NCBI GenBank assembly: GCA_947385505.1
Contig: CANDLP010000003.1
Span: 1-22,464 of the forward strand
DNA from: an uncultured Clostridia bacterium
Lineage (GTDB): Bacteria; Bacillota; Clostridia; Oscillospirales; Ruminococcaceae
Direction of reading: 5' to 3'
Length of the DNA: 22,464 nt
Below, piece after piece: positions 15,657 through 22,464 of the stretch. The translations under genes and the position numbers were made by a program. How positions within the stretch are numbered: position 1 is the stretch's first letter; each line of letters opens with the position of its first letter. The notes below the pieces were generated by a model, which did no database searches, was not told the origin of the DNA, and saw nothing but the letters and a program-made list of their open reading frames with translations.

Positions 15657-17669
15657 TTAAGGCTCAATAATATTAAAATACGGTTCAAACTGCGCGCGGT
15701 TTTCCGCGAAAATTTTCAGAATGTCCTCTTTCCCCTCGGCGGATTCGACGGTTTTATCCATAAGCGCCTTGTTGTTCTGCGCTATTCCCACTATACCCGC
15801 GCGTTTCAATTTTAATACGGCGTCGGGATCGTCGCTCCATTCCTCTTTTGAATAAAGCAGAACGCCGCTGTGGATACGAAGCAGATATTTTTCCTTGTCG
15901 TCGGTCACTTCCAAATTTATTACAAGGTTTTTATCCTCAAGCTTTTTGGAATCAAGACACATGGAGAGATAATCGAGCATTGTTTCCGTACTCATAGCGA
16001 GAGCGGAAGCGCCGGTGCCGCCTACAGTTGTTTCGGCATAGCCGCCCGTTCCGTTACGAAGCTCGTAGGCTCCCGTAAGATACGCATTGCGCCACGCCCC
16101 CGACTCCGACTGATATCCCAGCTGCTCCAAAGCGTCCGCACACAGATAACGCGCCTGCGTGTTGTCCGGCTGAGCGTATACAATGGCATTGGTTATCTCC
16201 GCCACCCACTGATACTCTCCCTTTTCAAAATCGGCTTTCGCCATTTCCAATGCCTTGTCGGTATCTCCAAGGTATTCCACAAGCTTCCGCGCGTATTCCG
16301 ACGGCGCAAGCTCCGCCAAATGAACGGGATTGGCGTCATACCAGCCCATATATTTCTGATAGACTGCCTTGGCGTTATGTTCAAGAGTTCCGTAATACTG
16401 TCTTGTATACCACACCTTTTCCAGATCGGCGGGCAGGCTTATCATATCGGCAATCTCGGCGGAGGTATAGCCCTCGTTGATATACTGAAGCGTTTGTGAA
16501 TGTATGTAACGGTAAACCGCGGCGGTGTTCAATAAATATTCGTTGACAATATCATTTCCCCAATGAGGCCAGTTGTGGGACTGAAAAACCACCTCCGCCT
16601 CTCCCCCGAAAAGCGCCTTTGCTTTCATAATGTAGTCGCCCCATGCTCCCGCGTCTCTTATTTCCGCTCCGCGCAGGGTGTAAATGTTGTGCATTGTCGC
16701 CGTGCAGTTTTCAGCCATCCAAAGCGCCTTGTAATCGGGAAGGTATGTATTCATTTCCGCCGGTGATTCTGTTCCCGGGGTGAGTTGAAATACCATTTTC
16801 ACGCCGTCAACCGTAATCTCTTCAATATCCTCCTTTACTTCGTAGGTGGGAGTGTAATAGGACGTTGTTCCCGCGCATACGGTAAGACCGATTCCCACCG
16901 AAAGAGCGCCGTTTTCGCTCTTGGGAATCAACGAGCCGTACTGAAAATTTGAACGGCGCTTCATGGCGTTGCCCGCAAGCACATTCTCTTCCATAGCGGC
17001 GGTTTCAAAGCCCTCAGGCACTATAAGAAGCGTCTTTCCCGAAGCTATCTGTTCCGTAAGCTCTAAATCGGGATCGGCGAGATTCTCCTTGGAAACAATA
17101 CCTCCCACTCCCCCGTAATGATCTATATGCGCATGGCTTATAACCACCGCCGAAATGTGCGCATCGCCGAATTCTTCCTCAAAAAGCTCCAAAGAGGCGG
17201 CTGCCGTTTCAATTCCCGTACCGCAGTCAAAAACGATCCAGCCTTTGTCGCCCTTGACAAAAGTAACATTCGCCACATCATATCCTCTGACCTGATATAT
17301 CCCGTCCGTGACCTCATAAAGTCCGTACAGCGCGTTAAGCTGTGTGTTTCTCCACAGACTTGGGTTTGCCGAATCGGGGGGATTCGCGCCGCGCACAAAG
17401 TCGTAAATTTCCTGACTCCACACGGCTGCACCTTTTTCGTTGGAAATTTCAAGGGTCTCGGGGGCGCGGATAAATCCCCGCTCCGCAAACTCTTTCTCGC
17501 TTTCGTCGTTAAAATCCAGTTTACCCGTAACATCGGCGTTGATCTTTTTTGTATACTCCGTTGCCGGCTTTACCTCGGCGGTCAGCGTCGTTTCTTTGCC
17601 GCAGCCGGTTAGCAGTGTCGCAGCGCATACTGCGGCTGTTATTTTGAACAAGTTTTTTTTACCAAACAT
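15657..17669 (-). CDS. Alkyl-sulfatase-like metallo-beta-lactamase-fold lipoprotein
   Basis: A 670-residue protein with a lipoprotein signal (LLTGC, Cys23), so anchored outside the membrane. The catalytic domain has the metal motif HAHIDHYGG (179-187) and later SHNWPHWGND (His365), with acidic residues near 305-320 (EMNTYLPDYKALWMAENC). This set fits the SdsA1/YjcS group of zinc alkyl sulfatases rather than a beta-lactamase. The family's alkyl-sulfatase dimerisation region follows (about 385-530, MGWYDANPVHLAEL), then an SCP2-like C-terminus (about 555-665). Family members release sulfate from alkyl sulfates. The gene lies 18 bp before the first precursor and 81 bp after the exporter, with GGAG six bases before ATG 17669; I see no clear promoter in that 81-bp gap. 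A sulfatase beside a RiPP array is unusual: it may act on a sulfated host or dietary molecule, on a self-made signal, or be an accessory hydrolase. Confidence 0.88.
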   Translation of the reverse strand: MFGKKNLFKITAAVCAATLLTGCGKETTLTAEVKPATEYTKKINADVTGKLDFNDESEKEFAERGFIRAPETLEISNEKGAAVWSQEIYDFVRGANPPDSANPSLWRNTQLNALYGLYEVTDGIYQVRGYDVANVTFVKGDKGWIVFDCGTGIETAAASLELFEEEFGDAHISAVVISHAHIDHYGGVGGIVSKENLADPDLELTEQIASGKTLLIVPEGFETAAMEENVLAGNAMKRRSNFQYGSLIPKSENGALSVGIGLTVCAGTTSYYTPTYEVKEDIEEITVDGVKMVFQLTPGTESPAEMNTYLPDYKALWMAENCTATMHNIYTLRGAEIRDAGAWGDYIMKAKALFGGEAEVVFQSHNWPHWGNDIVNEYLLNTAAVYRYIHSQTLQYINEGYTSAEIADMISLPADLEKVWYTRQYYGTLEHNAKAVYQKYMGWYDANPVHLAELAPSEYARKLVEYLGDTDKALEMAKADFEKGEYQWVAEITNAIVYAQPDNTQARYLCADALEQLGYQSESGAWRNAYLTGAYELRNGTGGYAETTVGGTGASALAMSTETMLDYLSMCLDSKKLEDKNLVINLEVTDDKEKYLLRIHSGVLLYSKEEWSDDPDAVLKLKRAGIVGIAQNNKALMDKTVESAEGKEDILKIFAENRAQFEPYFNIIEP

Positions 17670-17750
17670 TCTTTTCTCCTGTTGTAAAATTTTCTTTTAT
17701 CTCTTTATACGAACGAAATCCGAAAAAGGCTAATAAATTTTCAAAATTTT

Positions 17751-19952
17751 TTATGTTCCTGTTTTCACTGTGTCATCCAGCCTTTGCCGCGCTACCAGCT
17801 CCGCGAAAAAGCCGCCCTTTTCTATCAGTTCGTCATATGTTCCGTCCTCGATGATTTTTCCTTTATCCAATACGATAATTCTGTCGCACTGCTTTATCGT
17901 GGAAAGCCTGTGCGCTATAACTATTCGCGTGCATTTCAGTCCGTCCAGCGATTCGGAAACGGTCTTTTGCGTAAGGTTATCCAGAGCGGAGGTCGCTTCG
18001 TCAAACATAAGTATTTTAGGTTTTGGGGCAATCGCGCGTGCTATCATAAGCCGCTGCCGCTGACCTCCCGAAACGCCGCCCGAACCCTCGGAAATTATCG
18101 TGTGCATTCCCATCGGCATACGGCGGATATCCTCCGCGATACCTGACAGCTCGGCTGCGCGCCATGCTTCGTCCATAGTCAGCCACGGCGCGGATATAGT
18201 AATATTTGAGAAAATATCCCCCGAAAACAGCTTGCCGTTCTGCATCACAACTCCGATATTCCGCCGCAGAGATTTCAGATCCACCGTAGAAATATCTTTT
18301 CCGTCAAAATACACGGCGCCTTTCTGCGGTGTTTCAAAGCCCAGCATAAGCCTCAGCAGAGTGGATTTTCCGCAGCCTGTCGCCCCCACTATTGCCACAT
18401 ACTGCCCGGGGCGGATTTTCAAGGACAAGTTATCCACCACAAGGGGCATATTTTCATTGTATCGGAAGGAAACATTGTTCAGCTCAATACCGCCCGAAAG
18501 CCGCGTTATCATCTGCTTCCCCTCGGATATCTCCGGAACTGTCTGTAAAATCGGCTTCACCATATCCGTTATCGGCTTTATCTGCGCGACGGTAAGCGCA
18601 ATCCCCGCCAAGGACATAAACGCTCCCGAAACCATTCCGTAAGCCGTGTTAAAGGCGTAGTAGTCCGCCACCGATACCCCCGATGACACCGCGAAATAAT
18701 ACATCACAAGTGTTCCTAAAAGAGATATTGCGCTTGAAATAACCGTGTTTATTTTTAGAAATGTCGGCGGATTATAGCTGAACCTCGCGCTCTGCGCAAA
18801 GAGATTTCCCCACCTTGCGAATGCGCGTTTCTCCGCGCCCGAAAGCTTTATCTTTTGTACTCCCGAAATCAGCGCATAGGAAATTCCGCTTTCCTTTGAG
18901 GAAATCTCCATTTGCCGCTTGCTGAGCTTCATCTGCACAAAAGCGGAAATTATCGAAAACGCCACTGTCACCAGCGTGATTATAAGCGACGGCACAACCA
19001 AAGCGGGCGCATAAACGAAAATCTGTGATATGTAAGCAAGTGAAAATATCGAAGTAAGTCCCGTTGACAGCACTGCCGAAACCAGCATATTACAAAGGGA
19101 ATTGATATATTGCGCCCTCGCTGACAATTCGCCTGAGCCGTAATTCTTAAAAAACTCGGCGGGGAGCGACATCATGCGCGACATTGTCGCCGCCTGGACG
19201 GAGATGTTCATTTTCGTGTTTATCCGCGCCATAATCAGCGATTTTACCCCGTTTACCAGCAAGCTGCTTATCGTTACGCAGATCATAAATGCTGTTATAG
19301 CAAGTAACAGACGATAACTTCCGTTTTCAATCACGGTTGAAAAAAGTAAATTATTTAATTTCGGAGAAATCATCCCGATAAGAGTTATAGCAAGGGTAGA
19401 AGCGCATATCAGAATGAAATCCGCGGGGGAGAGCGTTCCTAAAATGTACCTCATTAAATCGATAATGCCGAGTTTTTTCAGCGGAAGCGGCTTATAAAAC
19501 GCTATCGCTTCTTCCTCAAACAGATCTTGATTTTTTCGGTTTATTTTTACGCGCTTTCCCGTTTTTTCATCGGTGAAGGAATACCCCGAAAGCCCTGTGG
19601 GGATAAGCGCAACGACCGTTTTGTCATCTTTGCGAACGCCTAACATAGCGCCGAAGGCGTCCTTGTACCAGCCCTTGGACAAAACGACCATACGGCGCAT
19701 TATCCCATGCGGATGAAGCAGATATTCAAGCTGCTCGTTTCTGTCCTTGATATTATCCGGAATTTCACGCGTTTTCACATGGTAAAATTTAAGTATTTCG
19801 TCAAAGGCGTTTTTCGCGATTTGGCGCCGGTCGTTCAGCGCCGAAGAAACTCGGCTGCCCATAACAGCGCCCGCGATATTTACAAAGGAGTCCGCGAAAA
19901 CGTCGTCATCGTTTTTCTTACGCTGTTTTATCTGTTCGTCAAACCAACCCAT
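17751..19952 (-). CDS. NHLM-type peptide ABC exporter, permease/ATPase without peptidase
   Basis: A 733-residue exporter half. Residues 1-160 form a soluble N-terminal domain (EEEAIAFYKPLPLKKLGIID leads into the membrane part) rather than a C39 peptidase. About 170-470 is a six-helix ABC transporter membrane domain. The ATPase domain has Walker A GATGCGKST (523-531), signature VSGGQ (627-631) and Walker B ILMFDEA (647-653). This arrangement matches the second ABC protein of NHLM bacteriocin systems (TIGR03797 type), which pairs with a peptidase-containing partner and a HlyD-like protein, both encoded just upstream. The start ATG follows the partner's stop by 20 bp. Probably forms a heterodimer, or a parallel channel, for Nif11-leader peptides. 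Confidence 0.92.
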   Translation of the reverse strand: MGWFDEQIKQRKKNDDDVFADSFVNIAGAVMGSRVSSALNDRRQIAKNAFDEILKFYHVKTREIPDNIKDRNEQLEYLLHPHGIMRRMVVLSKGWYKDAFGAMLGVRKDDKTVVALIPTGLSGYSFTDEKTGKRVKINRKNQDLFEEEAIAFYKPLPLKKLGIIDLMRYILGTLSPADFILICASTLAITLIGMISPKLNNLLFSTVIENGSYRLLLAITAFMICVTISSLLVNGVKSLIMARINTKMNISVQAATMSRMMSLPAEFFKNYGSGELSARAQYINSLCNMLVSAVLSTGLTSIFSLAYISQIFVYAPALVVPSLIITLVTVAFSIISAFVQMKLSKRQMEISSKESGISYALISGVQKIKLSGAEKRAFARWGNLFAQSARFSYNPPTFLKINTVISSAISLLGTLVMYYFAVSSGVSVADYYAFNTAYGMVSGAFMSLAGIALTVAQIKPITDMVKPILQTVPEISEGKQMITRLSGGIELNNVSFRYNENMPLVVDNLSLKIRPGQYVAIVGATGCGKSTLLRLMLGFETPQKGAVYFDGKDISTVDLKSLRRNIGVVMQNGKLFSGDIFSNITISAPWLTMDEAWRAAELSGIAEDIRRMPMGMHTIISEGSGGVSGGQRQRLMIARAIAPKPKILMFDEATSALDNLTQKTVSESLDGLKCTRIVIAHRLSTIKQCDRIIVLDKGKIIEDGTYDELIEKGGFFAELVARQRLDDTVKTGT

Positions 19953-19972
19953 TTTAAATTTTCACGCCCCCT

Positions 19973-22153
19973 TTACTCATTGGTTACAAGCGACGTATAA
20001 AAACCGTTTTTAGCGTACAATTCCTTGTGAGTGCCGCGTTCGACCACAACGCCGTTATCAAGTACGATTATTTCGTCGCAGTCTCGTATAGTCGACAGCC
20101 TGTGCGCCACCACAATGCAGGTTATTCCGCGGTTCTTTATCGATTCCACTACATCAAATTCCGTTTTCGCGTCAAGAGCGGAGGTCGCCTCGTCAAGAAT
20201 GATTATCGTCGGGTCTTGGGCGAGAACCCTTGCTATCTCCATCCGCTGCCGCTGACCGCCCGAAAAATCCTTGCCGCCCTCGGTTATTTTGTAATTGTAA
20301 CCTCCGTCGCGCTGCATAATATCCTCGTGGAGCTGTGCGTCGCGCGCCGCCATTATCATTTCAAAATCCTCAATGGAATTATCCCACATTTTAATATTAT
20401 TTGCGATGGTATCCTCAAACAAAATAATCTCCTGATCTACCACTGCGAGAGAGCCTGTAAAAACGCTTCTGTCAATGTCCGCAATAGGTTTTCCGTCAAA
20501 CAAAATTTCGCCGCTCCACGGCTTGTAAAGCCCCGAAATCAACTTTGAAAGCGTGGATTTTCCGCATCCCGAAGCGCCTACAAACGCCACTCTGCTGCCT
20601 GTTTTCAGAGTTAAATTAAAATCGCGGATCAACGGTTCGGCAAGCTTTGAATAGCCGAAAGTTACATTTTTCAGCTCCACGTTTCCGGATAATTTGCCGT
20701 ACTCCGCGTTTTCGTCAACATTGTCATTATCGTAATTCACGTCGGTGGGATATTCCATGACGTCCTCGACGCGCTCCATTTGCGTGCGCATTTCCTGTAA
20801 GGTCTGCCCTGCGGAAATAAGAGTCTGTGCGGGCGCGGTGAAGGAGCCTAAAAAGCCCTGAAACGCCATTATCATGCCCACAGTAAACTCACCGTTTATC
20901 GTGAAATAAACGCCTAAAATCAGCACGGCTGTGTTCGCCAACGAAGATACGAAAGCGGGTATCATTCCAAGGTACTGATTGAGTTTTTCAAAACGCACCT
21001 GCTGTGTGTTCACGCTTGCCTGATAGCCCGACCATTTCTCAAAAAAACCGTTTTCCGCTCCGCTTGCTTTGATAGTTTCGATCATTTCAATTCCCGCAAC
21101 GGTAGCGCCTGCCAGCTTTCCCGAATCGCGCATCTGCACGCGCGTTATGTTTATTCTTTTCTTTGAAATTAACCGCGAAACCGCAATATTTATTACGATA
21201 GAAACCAGTCCTACAATAGTCAGCGGCAAACTGTAACGGATCATTACAACCAGATAAAAAAACATCATAGCCGCGTTAAGAGCAAGAGGCGCGAAGGTTT
21301 GCACAAGAGACTGCGCGACGCTCGCGTTCATGTTTTGCCGCTGCTGAATATCCCCCGCCATACGCTGCGAGAAAAATTCCATCGGCATACGAAGCACCTT
21401 CCACATATATTCCGTATTGCCGATAACGGACAATTTACCGTTTATTTTCAGCGAATAAACGGTCTGTATACACTGTACTGCAAGCTGCACGATCCCCATT
21501 CCCGCAAAGGCAAAAATAAAGGGCATGAACCATTCGGGATTTTCTCCCGTCAGGAGTCTGTCCAGAAAAATTCGTGAAAATGCGGGATTGATTATTCCGA
21601 TAAGCGAGGAGATCACGGTAGTTAATATCACAAAGGCTATTGCCGCTCCCGCTCCCCTTAAGCGTTTTTTAGCAAAAGTGAGCACGCTTTTGGGTTTACC
21701 GCCCGGCTCGAAATTTTCTCCCGGCTCGAACATAAGGCAAATTCCCGTAAAGGATTTGTCGAAGGTTTCCATGTGCACGGAATAGCTGCCTTTCGCGGGG
21801 TCGTTAAGATACGCCTTATTGCCCTTAAAACCGTCCAATACCACAAAGTGATTGAAGTTCCAGTGGATAATGCACGGGAATGTTCCGTTTTTCTTTAAGT
21901 CTTCGGGCTCATAGCGGTAGCCCTTGGCAATCAGCCCGTAGCTTCTCGCGGCTTTGAGGACGTTCTTCGCATTGGAGCCGTCACGGGACACGCCGCAGTC
22001 TGCGCGCACCTGCTCCAGCGGCACCCATTTCCCGTAATACGCAAGTATCATCGTAAGGGAAGCCGCGCCGCACTCCAACGCCTCCATCTGCATTACAACA
22101 GGAACTTTGGCGGCGCCGTTTTTTACAGGCTGTTTAATGTTTTTTTGACTCAT
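19973..22153 (-). CDS. NHLM-type C39 peptidase / peptide ABC exporter
   Basis: A 726-residue exporter that cuts leaders at the double-glycine site while exporting. N-terminal C39 peptidase: VVMQMEALECGAAS with Gln22 and catalytic Cys28, HWNFNHFVVLDG with His102, and LNDPAKGS with Asp118. Then a six-helix membrane domain (about 160-470) and an ATPase with Walker A GASGCGKST (526-534), signature FSGGQ (630-634) and Walker B IIILDEA (650-656). It fits the NHLM_micro_ABC1 family (TIGR03796 type). The start ATG 22153 has GAGGTGG six bases before it; an ATG five codons earlier overlaps the HlyD stop but lacks a site. All catalytic residues are present, and the GG/GGG ends of the ten leaders here are obvious substrates. 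Confidence 0.94.
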   Translation of the reverse strand: MSQKNIKQPVKNGAAKVPVVMQMEALECGAASLTMILAYYGKWVPLEQVRADCGVSRDGSNAKNVLKAARSYGLIAKGYRYEPEDLKKNGTFPCIIHWNFNHFVVLDGFKGNKAYLNDPAKGSYSVHMETFDKSFTGICLMFEPGENFEPGGKPKSVLTFAKKRLRGAGAAIAFVILTTVISSLIGIINPAFSRIFLDRLLTGENPEWFMPFIFAFAGMGIVQLAVQCIQTVYSLKINGKLSVIGNTEYMWKVLRMPMEFFSQRMAGDIQQRQNMNASVAQSLVQTFAPLALNAAMMFFYLVVMIRYSLPLTIVGLVSIVINIAVSRLISKKRINITRVQMRDSGKLAGATVAGIEMIETIKASGAENGFFEKWSGYQASVNTQQVRFEKLNQYLGMIPAFVSSLANTAVLILGVYFTINGEFTVGMIMAFQGFLGSFTAPAQTLISAGQTLQEMRTQMERVEDVMEYPTDVNYDNDNVDENAEYGKLSGNVELKNVTFGYSKLAEPLIRDFNLTLKTGSRVAFVGASGCGKSTLSKLISGLYKPWSGEILFDGKPIADIDRSVFTGSLAVVDQEIILFEDTIANNIKMWDNSIEDFEMIMAARDAQLHEDIMQRDGGYNYKITEGGKDFSGGQRQRMEIARVLAQDPTIIILDEATSALDAKTEFDVVESIKNRGITCIVVAHRLSTIRDCDEIIVLDNGVVVERGTHKELYAKNGFYTSLVTNE

Positions 22154-22164
22154 AGACAGCCACC

Positions 22165-22420
22165 TCATTTCAGAATAAAGGACATCGGCGAAACGCTTTC
22201 CGTTACAATTTCAGCCTTGTAAACTCCGTCCGCAAGAGCTCCGTTCGCCTTTATCTCATAAAGCCATTCCCCCTCGTAAAAATTGCCGAGGTAAAGTAAA
22301 TATTCGTCCATATCCGCATTTAGGGAAATGGGCTTTTCGGAAATTTCCACGACGGAAAACGCGTTTCCGTCCACGTATAGGTCCATTCCCGACTTGATCT
22401 TCGCGGCATTTTCTTCATTT
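22165..22420 (-). CDS. HlyD-like secretion protein of the NHLM system, C-terminal fragment only
   Basis: The real sequence gives 84 codons (NEENAAKIKSG ... ESVSPMSFILK) ending at TGA 22165-22167; everything to the right is adapter. It reads as the last beta-rich part of a periplasmic-adaptor (HlyD-type) subunit of peptide exporters, and its position directly before the C39 exporter (TGA overlapping an ATG) supports that. The call rests mostly on context because the diagnostic lipoyl and coiled-coil regions are missing. The apparent N-terminus read through the adapter (MTLRDWSSDVCSSDL) is an artefact and must not be annotated as protein. Confidence 0.7.
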
Positions 22421-22454
22421 AGATCGGAAGAGCACACGTCTGAACTCCAGTCAC
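22421..22454 (+). other. Illumina TruSeq adapter sequence left at the contig end
   Basis: The 34 bases starting AGATCGGAAGAGCACACG and ending CCAGTCAC are the standard TruSeq read-1 adapter, running outward from the insert. This is untrimmed library sequence, not genome. Its reverse-strand translation contains WSSDVCSSDL, a well-known adapter signature in public protein records. Confidence 0.98.
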
Positions 22455-22464
22455 GGAGCGTCAT
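22455..22464 (+). other. Likely 10-base library index following the adapter
   Basis: GGAGCGTCAT directly follows the adapter, where the i7 index sits in TruSeq-type libraries, and the sequence ends there. It is not genomic. Confidence 0.8.

Noticed and set aside
15053..15688. 211-codon - strand frame spanning NP1 and NP2
   Set aside because: It runs through two clear precursor genes in another frame; its Arg/Leu/Thr-rich text reflects the shifted leader repeat, not a protein.
17670..17750. Promoter for the sulfatase and precursor genes
   Set aside because: TATAAA-like and TTGAAA-like words occur, but not at a workable spacing, so no promoter is called.
22420..22464. N-terminal residues MTLRDWSSDVCSSDL of the HlyD-like fragment
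   Set aside because: They are translated from the sequencing adapter and index.

Overview
The window looks like one end of a contig from an anaerobic, low-to-mid GC Firmicute, probably a gut Clostridia. The supporting signs are strong Shine-Dalgarno sites, a SpoIIE/RsbW/STAS partner-switching cassette, a cytidylate-kinase-like neighbour and NHLM-type peptide export. No taxonomic marker gene is present, so this is inference. The last 44 bases are not genomic: they are an Illumina TruSeq adapter followed by a 10-base index-like tail, so the contig really stops at 22420.

Layout. Only the first gene (cytidylate-kinase-like, cut by the left edge) is on the + strand. It converges on a 543-bp intergenic region holding one probable terminator and a run of long AT-rich hairpins. 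Everything else (22420 down to 1178) is on the - strand, with very short gaps or overlaps, and reads as one or two long operons transcribed right to left.

Upstream half, 22420 to 10309: a RiPP export and precursor locus. In transcription order it has the C-terminal end of a HlyD-like secretion protein, a C39-peptidase/ABC exporter, a second NHLM-type ABC exporter, an alkyl-sulfatase-like metallo-beta-lactamase lipoprotein, and a tandem array of ten precursor peptides (NP1 to NP10 here). A collapsed 18-codon relic of an eleventh lies between NP7 and NP8. The precursors carry Nif11-like leaders ending in a GG/GGG export-cleavage motif, and the array ends in a radical SAM/SPASM protein. Leaders are nearly identical, while cores run from 10 to 77 residues and most are extremely Cys-rich with repeated CxxC(G) knuckles. 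They look more like zinc ribbons or Cys-crosslinked peptides than classical lantibiotics.

Downstream half, 10309 to 1178: a signalling cassette. It has a 61-aa protein whose tail resembles the precursor leader end, an ECF-like sigma factor, a STAS anti-anti-sigma protein, a MATE transporter with a C-terminal RsbW-like domain, a GH3 acyl-amidase-synthetase-family protein, a membrane SpoIIE/RsbU-type phosphatase, a stand-alone RsbW-like kinase, a substrate-binding/permease fusion of an amino-acid ABC importer, and its ATPase, which carries what looks like another degenerate RsbW-like domain. Inference: an extracellular or metabolic signal is sensed by the phosphatase or importer and relayed by STAS/RsbW-type switching. 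This would control the sigma factor and perhaps the transporters directly, and so the making and export of the Cys-rich peptides. The modification chemistry, the sulfatase and GH3 substrates, and the direct link between the two halves are not shown by the sequence alone.
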